From Atlantibacter sp. RC6 (GTDB lineage Bacteria > Pseudomonadota > Gammaproteobacteria > Enterobacterales > Enterobacteriaceae), in the NCBI RefSeq assembly GCF_014193285.1, contig NZ_JACHZE010000001.1, positions 930,001 to 994,000 of the forward strand: a stretch of 64,000 nt of DNA. Direction: 5' to 3'. Shown in pieces: positions 7,914-18,186 of this stretch (positions are counted from its first letter, which is position 1; each line of letters opens with the position of its first letter). The notes beneath the pieces were generated by a model that was not told the DNA's origin, did no database searches, and worked only from the letters and a program-made list of their open reading frames with translations. The translations under genes were made by a program, and so were the position numbers.

Positions 7914-9431
7914 TTACCCTTCGTTATGCATCTCTAAATTTTCCACTTCGTTCTGACGCTGCACCGCTTTGGCGTCGTCATTACGCAGGGATTCGAGATA
8001 CTCAAGGTATTTTTGATCGACGTCTTTGGTGACGTAAACGCCGTTAAACACTGAACATTCAAACTGCTGGATATCCGGGTTCTCGGCGCGTACCGCGTCA
8101 ATCAGATCGTTGAGATCCTGGAAAATCAGCCCGTCTGCGCCGATGATCTGGCGGATTTCGTCGACTTCACGCCCGTGGGCAATCAGCTCATTGGCGCTCG
8201 GCATATCGATGCCGTACACGTTCGGGAAGCGAATTTCCGGCGCGGCGGAGGCCAGGTAAACCTTTTTCGCGCCCGCTTCACGGGCCATCTCGATAATCTG
8301 CTCAGAAGTGGTGCCACGCACGATGGAATCATCCACCAGCAGGACGTTCTTGTCGCGGAACTCGGCGCGGTTGGCGTTGAGCTTGCGGCGTACCGATTTA
8401 CGGCGCAGATGCTGGCCCGGCATGATAAAGGTGCGGCCCACATAGCGGTTTTTCACAAACCCCTGGCGGTACGGCTTATTCAGGATATGGGCGATCTCCA
8501 GGGCGATATCGCAGGAGGTTTCCGGGATCGGGATAACAACGTCGATATCCAGGTCTTCCCATTCACGGGCAATCTTCTCGCCGAGCTTTTTACCCATGCC
8601 GACGCGGGCGCTGTAGACGGAAATCTTGTCGATAAACGAGTCAGGGCGCGCAAAGTAGACATACTCGAACAGGCAGGGGTTGCTGGCCGGGTTATCAGCG
8701 CACTGGCGAGTAAACAACTGGCCTTTTTCAGTGATGTAAATGGCTTCACCGGGCGCGACGTCGCGTAAGAACTCGAATCCCAGGGTATCAAGCGCCACGC
8801 TCTCAGAGGCCACCATATACTCGGTGCGGCCATCGCCGATATCGCGCTTGCCCAGCACCAGCGGACGAATACCGTTCGGATCGCGGAAAGCGACCATGCC
8901 GTGGCCGATAATCATCGCAACACAGGCGTATGCGCCGCGGATCAGGCGGTTAGTGGCGGCAATGGCGGCGAAAATGTTGTCGGCTTCCAGCGGGTAGTGG
9001 CGGAAGTTATCCAGCTCGCTGGCGAAGACGTTGAGCAGAACCTCGGAATCCGAGGTGGTGTTGATATGGCGGCGCTTCTCTTCAAACAACATCCGGCGCA
9101 GCTCGTGCGCGTTAGTCAGGTTGCCGTTGTGCGCCAGCGTGATCCCGTACGGGGAGTTCACATAAAAGGGTTGTGCTTCGGAGGCGCTGGAGCTGCCTGC
9201 TGTCGGATAACGCACATGGCCGATACCCATATTGCCTTGCAGACGCTGCATATGGCGGGCTTCGAATACATCACTCACCAGGCCGTTGGCTTTGCGCAGG
9301 CGAAAGCCGTTGTTTGCATCAATGGTGATGATGCCTGCGGCATCCTGCCCACGGTGCTGAAGCACCGTTAACGCGTCATAAATCGACTGGTTTACCGGCA
9401 TAACACCGGCGATACCGACAATACCGCACAT
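7914..9431 (-). CDS. purF: Amidophosphoribosyltransferase
   Basis: First committed enzyme of purine synthesis: PRPP plus glutamine gives phosphoribosylamine. It has 505 residues, as in E. coli. The protein starts MCGIVGIAG, so Cys2 becomes the N-terminal nucleophile of the class-II glutaminase domain after Met removal. The C-terminal phosphoribosyltransferase domain carries the PRPP loop [14 protein letters not shown]. It follows cvpA by 38 bp and shares its PurR-controlled promoter. A terminator follows. Confidence 0.98.
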   Translation of the reverse strand: MCGIVGIAGVMPVNQSIYDALTVLQHRGQDAAGIITIDANNGFRLRKANGLVSDVFEARHMQRLQGNMGIGHVRYPTAGSSSASEAQPFYVNSPYGITLAHNGNLTNAHELRRMLFEEKRRHINTTSDSEVLLNVFASELDNFRHYPLEADNIFAAIAATNRLIRGAYACVAMIIGHGMVAFRDPNGIRPLVLGKRDIGDGRTEYMVASESVALDTLGFEFLRDVAPGEAIYITEKGQLFTRQCADNPASNPCLFEYVYFARPDSFIDKISVYSARVGMGKKLGEKIAREWEDLDIDVVIPIPETSCDIALEIAHILNKPYRQGFVKNRYVGRTFIMPGQHLRRKSVRRKLNANRAEFRDKNVLLVDDSIVRGTTSEQIIEMAREAGAKKVYLASAAPEIRFPNVYGIDMPSANELIAHGREVDEIRQIIGADGLIFQDLNDLIDAVRAENPDIQQFECSVFNGVYVTKDVDQKYLEYLESLRNDDAKAVQRQNEVENLEMHNEG

Positions 9432-9469
9432 GTTGTCTTTTCCTCATTAAGAGACTGCCCCCGGCACAA

Positions 9470-9955
9470 TTACCGGGGTAAGAAACTTGACGAGCTTTGC
9501 AGATAGTCAAAAAACCATCTGATGATGAAACTGAATTGCGGGATAAGCTGCGATTTTTGCCAGTCGTCGCTTTTGGAGAAGCCGGTAAAGGTATCAAGAA
9601 AGAACAGAATGGCGGAGACGATAAGCGCGCCGCGCAGCGCGCCAAAACAGATCCCCAACACCCTGTCTGTACCCGACAGGCCGGTTTTCTCCACCAGCGC
9701 GCCAATCACATAATTGACAATCGCGCCGACAATCAGCGTCGCAACAAACAGCACTGCGATCGCTATCCCATTACGTACCAGTTCGTCTTCAAAGCCAGTG
9801 AACCAAACTGCCAGGTAAGTGTAGTAGTGGCTGGCGACAAAGAAGGCACAGCCCCAGGTTACCAGCGATAACGCTTCACGCACAAAGCCGCGGATCAGGC
9901 TAACCAGACAGGAAAAACCGATAACCGCAATGATGGCGTAATCTATCCAGACCAT
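9470..9955 (-). CDS. cvpA: Colicin V production protein CvpA
   Basis: Inner-membrane protein of 161 residues with about four membrane segments, first gene of the cvpA-purF transcription unit. In E. coli it was found as a requirement for plasmid-borne colicin V production and is linked to envelope tolerance; its molecular activity is not settled. The sequence begins MVWIDYAIIAVIGFSCLVSLIRGFV. A PurR box lies about 60 bp upstream, so it is expected to be repressed with purF by purines. Confidence 0.95.
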   Translation of the reverse strand: MVWIDYAIIAVIGFSCLVSLIRGFVREALSLVTWGCAFFVASHYYTYLAVWFTGFEDELVRNGIAIAVLFVATLIVGAIVNYVIGALVEKTGLSGTDRVLGICFGALRGALIVSAILFFLDTFTGFSKSDDWQKSQLIPQFSFIIRWFFDYLQSSSSFLPR

Positions 9956-10015
9956 GAATGTGTCCTGTGATAAATCGCCCTGACGTCCAGTTCGGGGCGC
10001 ATTCTAACAGAAAAA

Positions 10016-10029
10016 GAAAACGTTTGCGT
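10016..10029. promoter_or_regulatory. PurR operator of cvpA-purF
   Basis: GAAAACGTTTGCGT, the reverse complement of ACGCAAACGTTTTC, matches the PurR consensus almost fully. It lies about 60 bp upstream of cvpA, the position known in E. coli. Confidence 0.88.
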
Positions 10030-10053
10030 AGGGATTTCCTTTCCCTGGCTCAA

Positions 10054-10096
10054 TAAAAAAAGGCGTTGAAAAAATCTTCAACGCCGTGCTTTTTTT
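10054..10096 (-). terminator. Terminator after dedD
   Basis: Minus strand GGCGTTGAA / TTCAACGCC with a 6-nt loop followed by TTTTTTTATTG. It lies about 90 bp after the dedD stop and closes the truA...dedD block before the cvpA promoter. Confidence 0.88.
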
Positions 10097-10177
10097 CCCG
10101 GTTTCCGCTGCGCTTAACGAGAAAACTGGCGCTTTATTCGTTGGTAATCAACGCTTAAGGCCGCTTTCCCTGGTCTA

Positions 10178-10882
10178 TCAGTTTACGGAATAATTCATTA
10201 CCACGCCGTTTAACCCGGAAAGCTGGTTAAGCTCGCTAAGCGATCCTTTTAACTTATCGCGCGAGGCGTCGGGCCCAACCAGAATGCGGGTGATTTTACC
10301 CTGTACCGGCGTTGTCGGCGACGTGTAAACCCGGTAACCCGCGCCGCGCAGTTTACCAACAATTTCATTTACTTTGTCGGCATTTTTGAGCGCGCCTAAC
10401 TGCACAACATAGGCTTTACCCGCAGGCGTATCCGGTTTAGCCGGTTCGGCTTTTTTCGGCGGCGCTTCTTCGCTCAGCATCGCCAACTGTTCGTCAGTTT
10501 TATCTTTTTGCGGTTTGGTCTGCGGCTTTTTCGGCGCGTCCTGCGCTTTCGGTTTCGTCGGCGGCGCTGGTTCCGGTTCCGGCAACGGATCGAGATTATT
10601 GGCGTTATTGGCCAGCCGATCGGTATCAATCGCCGACGCTGCCGCGTTGGCCGCCCTCACCTCTTCCGCCGCGCCCTCCGGCGGCTGCGCAGGCAGCGCC
10701 TGTGTGGCGGCTGGCAGCATATCCGGCTCGTCGGTATCCCCAGGCTTCGGCACCAGCGGGATCGCCGCAAACTCATCCTGATAATGCTTTTTCTGGCCGT
10801 CCAGCAGCCCTGGCAGCAAAATCACGCCCAGCGCCACCAGCACAATCGTGCCCACTAATCGGTTTTGAAATTTACTCGCCAC
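10178..10882 (-). CDS. dedD: Cell division protein DedD (SPOR domain)
   Basis: Septal-ring protein anchored in the inner membrane by one N-terminal segment (about residues 8-25, VGTIVLVALGVILLPGLL). A proline-, alanine- and lysine-rich linker follows (about 45-155), then a C-terminal SPOR domain (about 155-232, starting AYVVQLGALKNADKV) that binds denuded septal peptidoglycan. It is slightly longer than E. coli DedD (234 against 220 residues) because of the linker. Its start overlaps the folC stop by 11 bp. Confidence 0.95.
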   Translation of the reverse strand: MASKFQNRLVGTIVLVALGVILLPGLLDGQKKHYQDEFAAIPLVPKPGDTDEPDMLPAATQALPAQPPEGAAEEVRAANAAASAIDTDRLANNANNLDPLPEPEPAPPTKPKAQDAPKKPQTKPQKDKTDEQLAMLSEEAPPKKAEPAKPDTPAGKAYVVQLGALKNADKVNEIVGKLRGAGYRVYTSPTTPVQGKITRILVGPDASRDKLKGSLSELNQLSGLNGVVMNYSVN

Positions 10883-12140
10883 CTCGCCTCCTCGCCTCCA
10901 TCGCTTCCATTACATGCGCTACGGTATGAAACGAACCGCACACCAGCACAGTATCTTCCGGTTGAGCCTGCGCCATGGCGGCATCCCAGGCCTGCACAAC
11001 GCTCGGGTAGCGCTCGCCCTGCTTCAGGTGCGCCGTCAGTTGCTCAGCCGTGGCGCCACGCGGGCCCTCAAGTGGGGCACAATACCAGCTATCCACTACC
11101 GGCTCCAGACAGGCCAGCGTGCCCGCAATATCTTTATCGTGCAGCATGCCGATTACCGCAAGCACTTTCCCGCCGGCGGGTAAACGCTGCATCTGGCTCG
11201 CCAGATACGCCGCCGCATGCGGGTTATGCGCCACATCCAGAATCACGCGCGGTGACTCGCTGACGCACTGGAAGCGCCCCGGCAGCAGCGCGCTTTCGAT
11301 GCCCTGACGAATTGCGGCGTCGCTCACCGTCAGCCCGCTGGCACGGATCGCCGCCAGCGCCGTCGCGGCATTGGGCTGCGGTACGTGAGGCAGCGGCAGA
11401 TCGCGCAGTTCACCCAGCGCATCGCGGAAATGCCAGCCGGTCTCGCTCGCCTGGTAATGCCAGTCTACGCCGCGCCGCGCCAGCCGCGCGCCTGTTTCCT
11501 GAGCCACCGCCGCGATGGAGGCGGGCATATCCGGCTCGCCGACGATAGCCGGTTTCCCGGCGCGGAACACGCCCGCTTTTTCGCGGCCAATACTTTCGCG
11601 ATCCGGTCCCAGCCAGTCGGTATGATCAAGGGCGATACTGGTAATAACCGCCACATCGCAGTCCACCAGATTGGTGGCGTCCAGACGCCCGCCGAGCCCC
11701 ACTTCCAGAATCACCACGTCCAGCGCCGCCTGCTTAAACAGCCACAGCGCAGACAGGGTGCCGTATTCGAAATAGGTCAATGACGTATCGCCGCGCGCGC
11801 TTTCAATGGCGCTGAACGACGCGGTATGGTCAGATTCCGCCAGCTCCGCGCCCTGAATGCGCACCCGTTCGGTATACCGCACCAGATGCGGTGAACTGTA
11901 GACGCCCACCCGCAGCCCGGCCGCCATCAGAATGGCTTCGAGGGTGCGGCAGGTGGTGCCTTTGCCGTTGGTACCGGCTACGGTAAACACAAACGGCGCG
12001 GGCTTTTGAACCTGCAGGGTCGCCGCCACGCGCGATACGCGCTCCAGCCCCATGTCGATGGTTTTACTGTGCAGGTTTTCCAGATAAGAAAGCCACGTAG
12101 CCAGGGGCGACGTGGCGTGGGGGATACGATCTGTTTCCAT
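10872..12140 (-). CDS. folC: Dihydrofolate synthase / folylpolyglutamate synthase
   Basis: Bifunctional cytoplasmic enzyme that adds the first glutamate to dihydropteroate and extends the polyglutamate tail of folates. It has 422 residues, equal to E. coli. The ATP-binding loop is GTNGKGTT (56-63), and the Mur-ligase-like central part has TSIALDHTDWLG and DVAHNPHA. I start it at the ATG ending at 12140 (METDRIPH); an open frame upstream is not conserved. It lies between accD and dedD on the same strand. Confidence 0.96.
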   Translation of the reverse strand: METDRIPHATSPLATWLSYLENLHSKTIDMGLERVSRVAATLQVQKPAPFVFTVAGTNGKGTTCRTLEAILMAAGLRVGVYSSPHLVRYTERVRIQGAELAESDHTASFSAIESARGDTSLTYFEYGTLSALWLFKQAALDVVILEVGLGGRLDATNLVDCDVAVITSIALDHTDWLGPDRESIGREKAGVFRAGKPAIVGEPDMPASIAAVAQETGARLARRGVDWHYQASETGWHFRDALGELRDLPLPHVPQPNAATALAAIRASGLTVSDAAIRQGIESALLPGRFQCVSESPRVILDVAHNPHAAAYLASQMQRLPAGGKVLAVIGMLHDKDIAGTLACLEPVVDSWYCAPLEGPRGATAEQLTAHLKQGERYPSVVQAWDAAMAQAQPEDTVLVCGSFHTVAHVMEAMEARRRGGE

Positions 12141-12210
12141 GATGCCCGTACGTGTTAGCGATGGATAAACAAAAAGGGCAGCGCCGTTATGGCCCTGCCC
12201 TTCATGACGA

Positions 12211-13131
12211 TCAGGCCTCTTGTTCCTGGTCTGGCGCTGGCGGAACCACGATGGTTTCCTGCGGCGCATCCGGCCCTGGTGCCGGGAGATTCATCATTTT
12301 CGCCAGCAGACTGGCCAGCTTCAGGCGCAGCTCAGGACGACGGATAATCATATCGATCGCCCCTTTCTCGATTAAGAACTCACTGCGCTGGAAACCGGCT
12401 GGCAGTTTCTCGCGCACGGTCTGTTCGATAACGCGCGGGCCGGCAAAGCCAATCAGCGCTTTCGGCTCGGCGATGTTCAGATCGCCCAGCATCGCGAAGC
12501 TGGCAGAGACGCCGCCCATGGTCGGGTCAGTCAGCACGGAGATATACGGCAAGCCGCGCTCCTGCATTTTCGCCAGCGCGGCGCTGGTTTTCGCCATCTG
12601 CATCAGCGACATCAGCGCTTCCTGCATACGCGCGCCACCGGACGCGGAGAAGCAGATCAGCGGGCAGTTGTCTTCCAGCGCCTGCTCAACGGCACGCACA
12701 AAACGCGCGCCGACCACGGAGCCCATAGAGCCGCCCATAAAGGAGAACTCAAACGCCGCCGCCACTACCGGCATATCGTGCAGGGTGCCTTTCATCACCA
12801 CCAGCGCGTCTTTTTCGCCGGTTTCTTTCTGGGCGCTCGCCAGACGATCTTTATACTTTTTGGAGTCTTTGAACTTCAGCACGTCTTTCGGCTCAAGCTC
12901 GCTGCCCAGTTCCACCATCGAGCCTTCGTCTAACAGGCTGTGCAGACGGTCGCGCGCCGCCATACGCATATGATGATCGCACTTCGGGCAAACCCCCAGG
13001 TTACGCTCCAGCTCGGCGCGGTAGAGAACCTGGCCGCAGCTGTCGCATTTGGTCCACACCCCTTCAGGGATGCTCGCCTTACGGGTGGGGGTGATATTGC
13101 TCTTATTGAGAATTCGTTCAATCCAGCTCAT
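12211..13131 (-). CDS. accD: Acetyl-CoA carboxylase carboxyltransferase subunit beta
   Basis: Beta subunit of the carboxyltransferase that moves CO2 from biotin to acetyl-CoA, forming malonyl-CoA for fatty-acid synthesis with AccA. Length 306 aa. Four zinc-ribbon cysteines are visible (Cys29, Cys32, Cys48, Cys51), followed by the crotonase-like core with [10 protein letters not shown]. Start chosen at [11 protein letters not shown], the family N-terminus; the open frame continues upstream without conservation. The tail is rich in Pro, Glu and Gln. Confidence 0.97.
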   Translation of the reverse strand: MSWIERILNKSNITPTRKASIPEGVWTKCDSCGQVLYRAELERNLGVCPKCDHHMRMAARDRLHSLLDEGSMVELGSELEPKDVLKFKDSKKYKDRLASAQKETGEKDALVVMKGTLHDMPVVAAAFEFSFMGGSMGSVVGARFVRAVEQALEDNCPLICFSASGGARMQEALMSLMQMAKTSAALAKMQERGLPYISVLTDPTMGGVSASFAMLGDLNIAEPKALIGFAGPRVIEQTVREKLPAGFQRSEFLIEKGAIDMIIRRPELRLKLASLLAKMMNLPAPGPDAPQETIVVPPAPDQEQEA

Positions 13132-13302
13132 TGATGACCTTTCTGCCTGAACCTGGTCGATGCCAGTTTTTCTGTCGGCAGCGGATAAATTCTGACCGCC
13201 GACAGACCATAAATGGTGCTCATTAAAACATAACAAACCGCGAGTTGGGATAAAAAAGTGGTCTAACCGCGCGATCCTGCTCTTGTTTCATGAACGTGAG
13301 AG

Positions 13303-13962
13303 TTATCTTCCGCTACGGGCCGCGGCTCGCTTGTGGCGGATAATTTCCACGACGCCCGGCAATACCGACAGGACGATGATCGCCACAATCAGCAGCTTCA
13401 GGTTTTCCTGCACGATCGGTAAATCGCCGAACAGATAGCCCGCGTAGGTAAACAGCAGCACCCACAGCAGCGCGCCGATCACGTTATAGGCCGCAAAATG
13501 GCGATAGGACATATGGCCCATCCCGGCGACAAACGGCGCGAAGGTGCGCACGATCGGCACAAAGCGCGCGAGGATAATGGTCTTCCCGCCGTGACGCTCG
13601 TAAAACGCGTGGGTTTTATCCAGATAGCTGCGGCGGAAAATTTTCGAGTTCGGGTTACTGAACAGCTTTTCACCGAACAGCCTGCCGATGGTGTAATTCA
13701 CCGCGTCGCCGACAATCGCCGCCACAATCATCAGCGCCACCATCAGGTGGACATTCAAATCGTTGGTCGGCAGCGCGGAGATCGCCCCGGCAACGAACAG
13801 CAGCGAATCGCCCGGCAGAAATGGCGTGACCACCAGCCCGGTTTCACAAAACAGAATCAAAAACAGGATGGCGTAAACCCAAATTCCATAATCGGCGACC
13901 AACTCCGCCAGATGCACATCAATGTGCAGGATGAAATCGATCACAAAGCGAATAATGTCCAT
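13303..13962 (-). CDS. dedA: DedA-family inner-membrane protein
   Basis: Multi-pass membrane protein, 219 residues as in E. coli. DedA-family (SNARE-associated/VTT) proteins act in undecaprenyl-phosphate or phospholipid flipping and in membrane homeostasis. Visible features are the family segments [12 protein letters not shown] and the [17 protein letters not shown] motif with conserved arginines. It lies between truA and accD. Confidence 0.95.
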   Translation of the reverse strand: MDIIRFVIDFILHIDVHLAELVADYGIWVYAILFLILFCETGLVVTPFLPGDSLLFVAGAISALPTNDLNVHLMVALMIVAAIVGDAVNYTIGRLFGEKLFSNPNSKIFRRSYLDKTHAFYERHGGKTIILARFVPIVRTFAPFVAGMGHMSYRHFAAYNVIGALLWVLLFTYAGYLFGDLPIVQENLKLLIVAIIVLSVLPGVVEIIRHKRAAARSGR

Positions 13963-13986
13963 ACTGCGTTACGTCCTCAACAGCCT

Positions 13987-14799
13987 TTAGTCAGCTAAAA
14001 AAAGTGGGCCCATCGGCGTCTTCGGCAGCTCGAAACGGTCAGGATAATCCACGCTGACCAGATAGAGCCCTTCCGCTTTCGCCGTCGCTGCCGCAAGCGT
14101 ACGATCCTTCGCCGCCAGCAAGTCGTCAATCCAGCTCTCCGGCTGGTTGCCGCACCCTACTTCCATCAGGCTGCCAACAATATTCCTGACCATATGATGT
14201 ACAAAGGCATTCGCTTTGATATCGACCACCACGTACGCCCCGAATCGCGCCACATTAATGTGCATCAGATTGCGCCACGGCGTGCGCGACTGACATTGCA
14301 CGGCGCGAAACGAGGTAAAATCATTTTCACCGATTAAGCACTGGGCCGCGCGATGCATGCGTTCAGCATCCAGCGGCTGGTGATAATGGGTGACGCCCTG
14401 CTGCAAAACCGCAGGACGCAGACGATGATTGTAGATGACATAGCGGTAACGGCGAGCCGTGGCGCTAAATCGGGCATGAAAATCGTCCGGCACATCTTTC
14501 ACCCAGCGCACCGCAATGTCACCAGGCAAATTCGCATTTACACCCAGCGTCCAGGCGGCGTCTTTACGGATCGCCTGGGTTTCAAAGTGCACCACCTGGC
14601 CGGTGGCGTGAACCCCCGCATCGGTACGCCCGGCGCAAAACACGTTAACCGGCGCATTCGCCACCTGGGTTAAGGCCTTTTCAAGCTTTTCCTGCACGCT
14701 GCGGACTTCATTCTGGCGCTGCCAGCCGTAATATTTACTGCCGTCGTACTCAATGCCGAGTGCGATTTTGCGCACCGGCATATCCTGAAGCTCAGACAT
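13987..14799 (-). CDS. truA: tRNA pseudouridine(38-40) synthase
   Basis: Isomerises uridines 38-40 in the anticodon stem-loop of many tRNAs. Length 270 aa. The catalytic aspartate is Asp60 in [15 protein letters not shown]. Other family segments include [12 protein letters not shown] near the N-terminus and [11 protein letters not shown] near residue 205. Its start overlaps the usg stop by one base, so the two are translationally linked. Confidence 0.97.
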   Translation of the reverse strand: MSELQDMPVRKIALGIEYDGSKYYGWQRQNEVRSVQEKLEKALTQVANAPVNVFCAGRTDAGVHATGQVVHFETQAIRKDAAWTLGVNANLPGDIAVRWVKDVPDDFHARFSATARRYRYVIYNHRLRPAVLQQGVTHYHQPLDAERMHRAAQCLIGENDFTSFRAVQCQSRTPWRNLMHINVARFGAYVVVDIKANAFVHHMVRNIVGSLMEVGCGNQPESWIDDLLAAKDRTLAAATAKAEGLYLVSVDYPDRFELPKTPMGPLFLAD

Positions 14800-15812
14800 C
14801 AGTACAAATACTCCTGCACTAATTTCTCCGCCACTTTCACCGCCATCAGCGCGCCGCCGAAGCGCACATTGTCCGCTACAGACCAGAACTGGATCTGCTC
14901 CGGCATCCCGTAATCATTACGCACGCAGCCGACAGACAACTGGGCGTTGCCCGACGCGTCGCCCACCTGGGTAGGGAATTCATTGGCGGGGGATAACTCC
15001 ACCTCTTCACCACGGCCAAAAGCATCGCGCGCCTCTTCAAATGACAGCGGGCGCATGGCTTCAAAATTGACCATCTGGGCATGGCCGTAAAACACCGGCG
15101 ACTGAACGCAGGTGGCGGAAATCATCAGCATATCGTCTTGCAGGATTTTACGCACTTCATCAACGATGCGGCGCTCTTCGCGCACGCTGCCTTCGCTGTC
15201 CGGCAGCATCGGCAGAACGTTAAACGCCAGCTGGCGACCAAAAAAATCGTCTTCATCAATCGGAATGCCGTTGAGCAGTTTGGCGCTCTGGCCCGCCAGG
15301 GCATCAACCGCCACTTTGCCTTTCGCCGACGCGGAGAGCAGGCTGGTGACCTGAATACGCGCCAGGCCGCCTTCATCGATCAGCGGTTTTAACGCCACCA
15401 GCAGTTGGCTGGTCAGGCTGTCGGGGATGGCGACCAGATTACGGTTGCGGTAATCCGCCAGCACGAATGGGTTCACTTCCGGCACGACCAGCGGGACATC
15501 CGGCTCCAGCGCGTACAGACCGCTGGTATCGATTACCAGACAGCCGGCGTTGGCGGCATCGTCCGCGTACTGCGCGGTGGCGTGCTGGCCGGCCACAAAA
15601 AACGCGAGCTGCGCCTGGGTCCAGTCAAATTCGGCGGCATCCTGCACCATCACGCTTTTACCCGCAAAACGCAGGGTTTCGCCCGCGCTTTCGCTGCGCG
15701 CCAGGGCAAACAGTTCGCCCACCGGGAATTGACGCTCTGCAAGTTGCTCAAGCAGGGCTTCGCCCACAGCGCCCGTCGCGCCCAGTACGGCAATATTCCA
15801 GCCTTCAGACAT
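14799..15812 (-). CDS. usg: USG-1 protein, aspartate-semialdehyde dehydrogenase paralogue
   Basis: Protein of 337 residues homologous to aspartate-semialdehyde dehydrogenase, with an N-terminal NAD(P)-binding motif ([20 protein letters not shown]). The segment that should hold the catalytic cysteine reads [14 protein letters not shown], with no Cys, so dehydrogenase activity is unlikely. Its function is unknown in E. coli too. It sits between pdxB and truA in the conserved order. Confidence 0.93.
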   Translation of the reverse strand: MSEGWNIAVLGATGAVGEALLEQLAERQFPVGELFALARSESAGETLRFAGKSVMVQDAAEFDWTQAQLAFFVAGQHATAQYADDAANAGCLVIDTSGLYALEPDVPLVVPEVNPFVLADYRNRNLVAIPDSLTSQLLVALKPLIDEGGLARIQVTSLLSASAKGKVAVDALAGQSAKLLNGIPIDEDDFFGRQLAFNVLPMLPDSEGSVREERRIVDEVRKILQDDMLMISATCVQSPVFYGHAQMVNFEAMRPLSFEEARDAFGRGEEVELSPANEFPTQVGDASGNAQLSVGCVRNDYGMPEQIQFWSVADNVRFGGALMAVKVAEKLVQEYLY

Positions 15813-15878
15813 GGTGGTTTACTCCAGAAAATAGAACAGCGTCCCTGCCCCAAAAGGCAGGGAACGAAAAGAAGATGA

Positions 15879-17015
15879 TTAACGCGCCGAATGGTGTACG
15901 GCGTTAAACCCGAGCGCAGAGAGCAGCTTCGCCGCCGCCGCGTCATCACACTGAATAAACAGGGACGACCATTCGCGGCGCTCAAGATAGTGCTTACGCA
16001 GCTTATCGAACTCGCCCGGTACGCCAGCCACTTTACGCAGCGGCGCGTCATCGCGGCGCACATCATACACCAGATGCACCAGTCTTTTCAGCGTCGGCTG
16101 ATCTAACGGGCCATGCAGGGTAATGCGGCCAAACTCCGGCGCGGGCAGCAGCGAGTCCAGCGCGATCTGCTGCGGCTTGCCGATAAACGCGCTATAGGCT
16201 TCAAACACCTGGGTGGTGCCGCGCGCTTTGCCTTCAAGGGTGTAACCGGCGATATGCGCGGTGCCGATATCAACTTTATCCAGCAGCGCCACGTTGAGAT
16301 CCGGCTCCGGCTCCCAGACGTCCAGCACGGTGCTGAGTTTCTGCCCGGCGTCGAGGCATTTCAGCAGCGCGGCGTTATCCACCACCGCGCCACGGCAAGC
16401 GTTGATCAAAATCGTCCCCGGTTTGAGGCGCGAGATCAGCGCTTCATCCGCCAGATGCCAGGTTTTGTACGGGCCATCTTTGTACAGCGGGGTGTGGAAG
16501 GTGAGGATATCGGCTTCCTCAACCAGTTTATCCAGCGGCTGGAAATCGCCCGGTTCGCCGTTATCGGCGCGCGGCGGATCGCACAATAGCGTGCGCACGC
16601 CCAGCGCTTCCAGGCGCTTGTGCAAGCGCCCGCCGACGTTGCCGACGCCGACAATACCCACGGTGCGGTCGGTCAGTTCGAATCCGTCACGCTCCGCCAG
16701 CATCAACAGCGCGGAAAACACATACTCCACGACGGCAATGGCATTACAGCCGGGCGCCGCGGAAAACGCGATCCCCGCCTGGTGTAAATAATCCTGATCG
16801 ACGTGATCGGTGCCTGCCGTCGCGGTGCCGACGAAGCGGACACCTTTACCGTCCAGCAACTGACCGTTGACTTTGGTCACCGAACGCACCATCAACGCAT
16901 CGGCATCATCCAGTTCGGCCACCGGAATCGGCCGCCCCGGCACCGCTTTGACCTCGCCCAGACGGGCAAACAGTTCGCGGGCATAAGGCATATTTTCATC
17001 AACGAGAATTTTCAC
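15879..17015 (-). CDS. pdxB: Erythronate-4-phosphate dehydrogenase
   Basis: NAD-dependent 2-hydroxyacid dehydrogenase that oxidises 4-phosphoerythronate in the DXP-dependent route to pyridoxal phosphate. With a GTG start at 17015 the product is 378 aa, exactly the E. coli length, beginning [10 protein letters not shown]. The nucleotide-binding motif GVGNVGGR is at 123-130, and a C-terminal PdxB dimerisation domain follows from about residue 290. The open frame extends far upstream but only as antisense of the flk region. It is divergent from flk. Confidence 0.95.
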   Translation of the reverse strand: MKILVDENMPYARELFARLGEVKAVPGRPIPVAELDDADALMVRSVTKVNGQLLDGKGVRFVGTATAGTDHVDQDYLHQAGIAFSAAPGCNAIAVVEYVFSALLMLAERDGFELTDRTVGIVGVGNVGGRLHKRLEALGVRTLLCDPPRADNGEPGDFQPLDKLVEEADILTFHTPLYKDGPYKTWHLADEALISRLKPGTILINACRGAVVDNAALLKCLDAGQKLSTVLDVWEPEPDLNVALLDKVDIGTAHIAGYTLEGKARGTTQVFEAYSAFIGKPQQIALDSLLPAPEFGRITLHGPLDQPTLKRLVHLVYDVRRDDAPLRKVAGVPGEFDKLRKHYLERREWSSLFIQCDDAAAAKLLSALGFNAVHHSAR

Positions 17016-17121
17016 GTTACAGTACCTGTTAATGTGCGGGAGATGGGCGGTAAGTGTGCCATAATCTCGCCCTCTGTTACACACGGTATAACCGCGAACG
17101 AAGGCGAAGTCAGGATTTACT

Positions 17122-18129
17122 ATGATGCAACCAGTCCAGGGCGCACCCGCCCGCCCTCCGGGAGAGCCTCCCTCCCCGCAGACCACTGCCGGTGAACTCC
17201 CGCTCTCCTCCCAACAGCGCACCCAGCTTGAGCGGCTGATTACCCGCATCATCGCGCTGACGCAGCAGCAGAGCAGCGAAGTCTGGGCCAGCCTGCGCCA
17301 CGACCTGGGCCTGAAACAAGAGATGCCGTTGCAGTCGCGCCATTTTCCCGCCGCCGAGCAAAATCTTCATCAACGCCTGACCAGCGCGGAAAGCACCCAT
17401 TCCGGCAGGCAATTGCTGTCGCAACTGACCGAGCTGCTGAACGTCGGCAACAACCGCCAGGCGGCGAGCGATTATATTCGCCAGCAGTTCGGCCAGACCG
17501 CCCTGAGCCAACTGTCACCCGAGCAGTTAAAGAGTGTGCTGGTGCTGCTGCAAAAGGGCCAGATGGCTATTCCGCAGCCGCAGCAGCGCCCGGCGACCGA
17601 GCGCCCGCTATTGCCCGCCGAACACAATACGCTCAACCAACAGGTGATCAAACTGGCCGCCGCTACCGGCGAATCGCCGAAGCTGATTTGGCAGTCGATG
17701 CTGGAACTGGCAGGCGTTAAAACCGGCGAACTGATCCCGGCTAAGCATTTCGCCCCGCTGAATACCTGGCTACAGGCGCGCCAGACGTTAGTACAGCAGG
17801 CGGCGCCGACGCTGATTTCCCTGCAAACCGCCCTGCGCCAGCCGATGGCGTCGCACGAATGGCAGGAGATTGTCGATTACACCCAGCAGCGCTGGCAGGC
17901 CACGCCGCAGACGGTGCTGACCACGGCGCAAATCCAGGATGTGTTAAATCAGGTGTTCGCCCTGCGGGTTAACAATATCGCGTCGCCGCTGGAAACCCGC
18001 GATATCCAGCCGATTTACAGCCCGCTGTTCCCGGCGTTGATGGAGCCGCTGCGCCAGCTTTCCGCCCGTCCGGGCCTGGCGCTGTTCGCGCTGGTGGTGG
18101 CGATTGTGGTGATGTTGATGGTGCTGTAG
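17122..18129 (+). CDS. flk: Flagellar regulator Flk
   Basis: Membrane-anchored checkpoint protein that in Salmonella prevents premature secretion of the anti-sigma factor FlgM before the rings are complete. Length 335 aa. It has a Pro/Gln-rich cytoplasmic part with conserved blocks ([29 protein letters not shown]) and a single C-terminal membrane anchor (about 312-334, [17 protein letters not shown]). It starts at the first of two consecutive ATGs, after AGGA. It is divergent from pdxB, and a bidirectional terminator separates it from fabB; yfcJ, found here in E. coli, is absent. Confidence 0.9.
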   Translation: MMQPVQGAPARPPGEPPSPQTTAGELPLSSQQRTQLERLITRIIALTQQQSSEVWASLRHDLGLKQEMPLQSRHFPAAEQNLHQRLTSAESTHSGRQLLSQLTELLNVGNNRQAASDYIRQQFGQTALSQLSPEQLKSVLVLLQKGQMAIPQPQQRPATERPLLPAEHNTLNQQVIKLAAATGESPKLIWQSMLELAGVKTGELIPAKHFAPLNTWLQARQTLVQQAAPTLISLQTALRQPMASHEWQEIVDYTQQRWQATPQTVLTTAQIQDVLNQVFALRVNNIASPLETRDIQPIYSPLFPALMEPLRQLSARPGLALFALVVAIVVMLMVL

Positions 18130-18146
18130 CCACCGTTCAGAAATGC

Positions 18147-18174
18147 AAAAAGGGCCAAAAGAGGCCCTTTTTTT
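18147..18174. terminator. Bidirectional terminator between flk and fabB
   Basis: AAAAGGGCC / GGCCCTTTT type stem with a short loop, flanked by A-run and T-run, between the two convergent stop codons. Confidence 0.9.
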
Positions 18175-18186
18175 CTGTCGCTGCGA

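Noticed and set aside
8175-9371. Several plus-strand frames opposite purF
   Set aside because: They are antisense to a full-length PurF and show no family features.
12141-12269. Longer N-terminus for folC
   Set aside because: The extra residues lie over the accD-folC gap and part of accD, have no similarity to the family, and METDRIPH aligns with the known start.
15867-17252. Longer N-terminus for pdxB starting near 17252
   Set aside because: The added 79 residues are antisense of the flk 5' region; the GTG at 17015 gives exactly the E. coli length.
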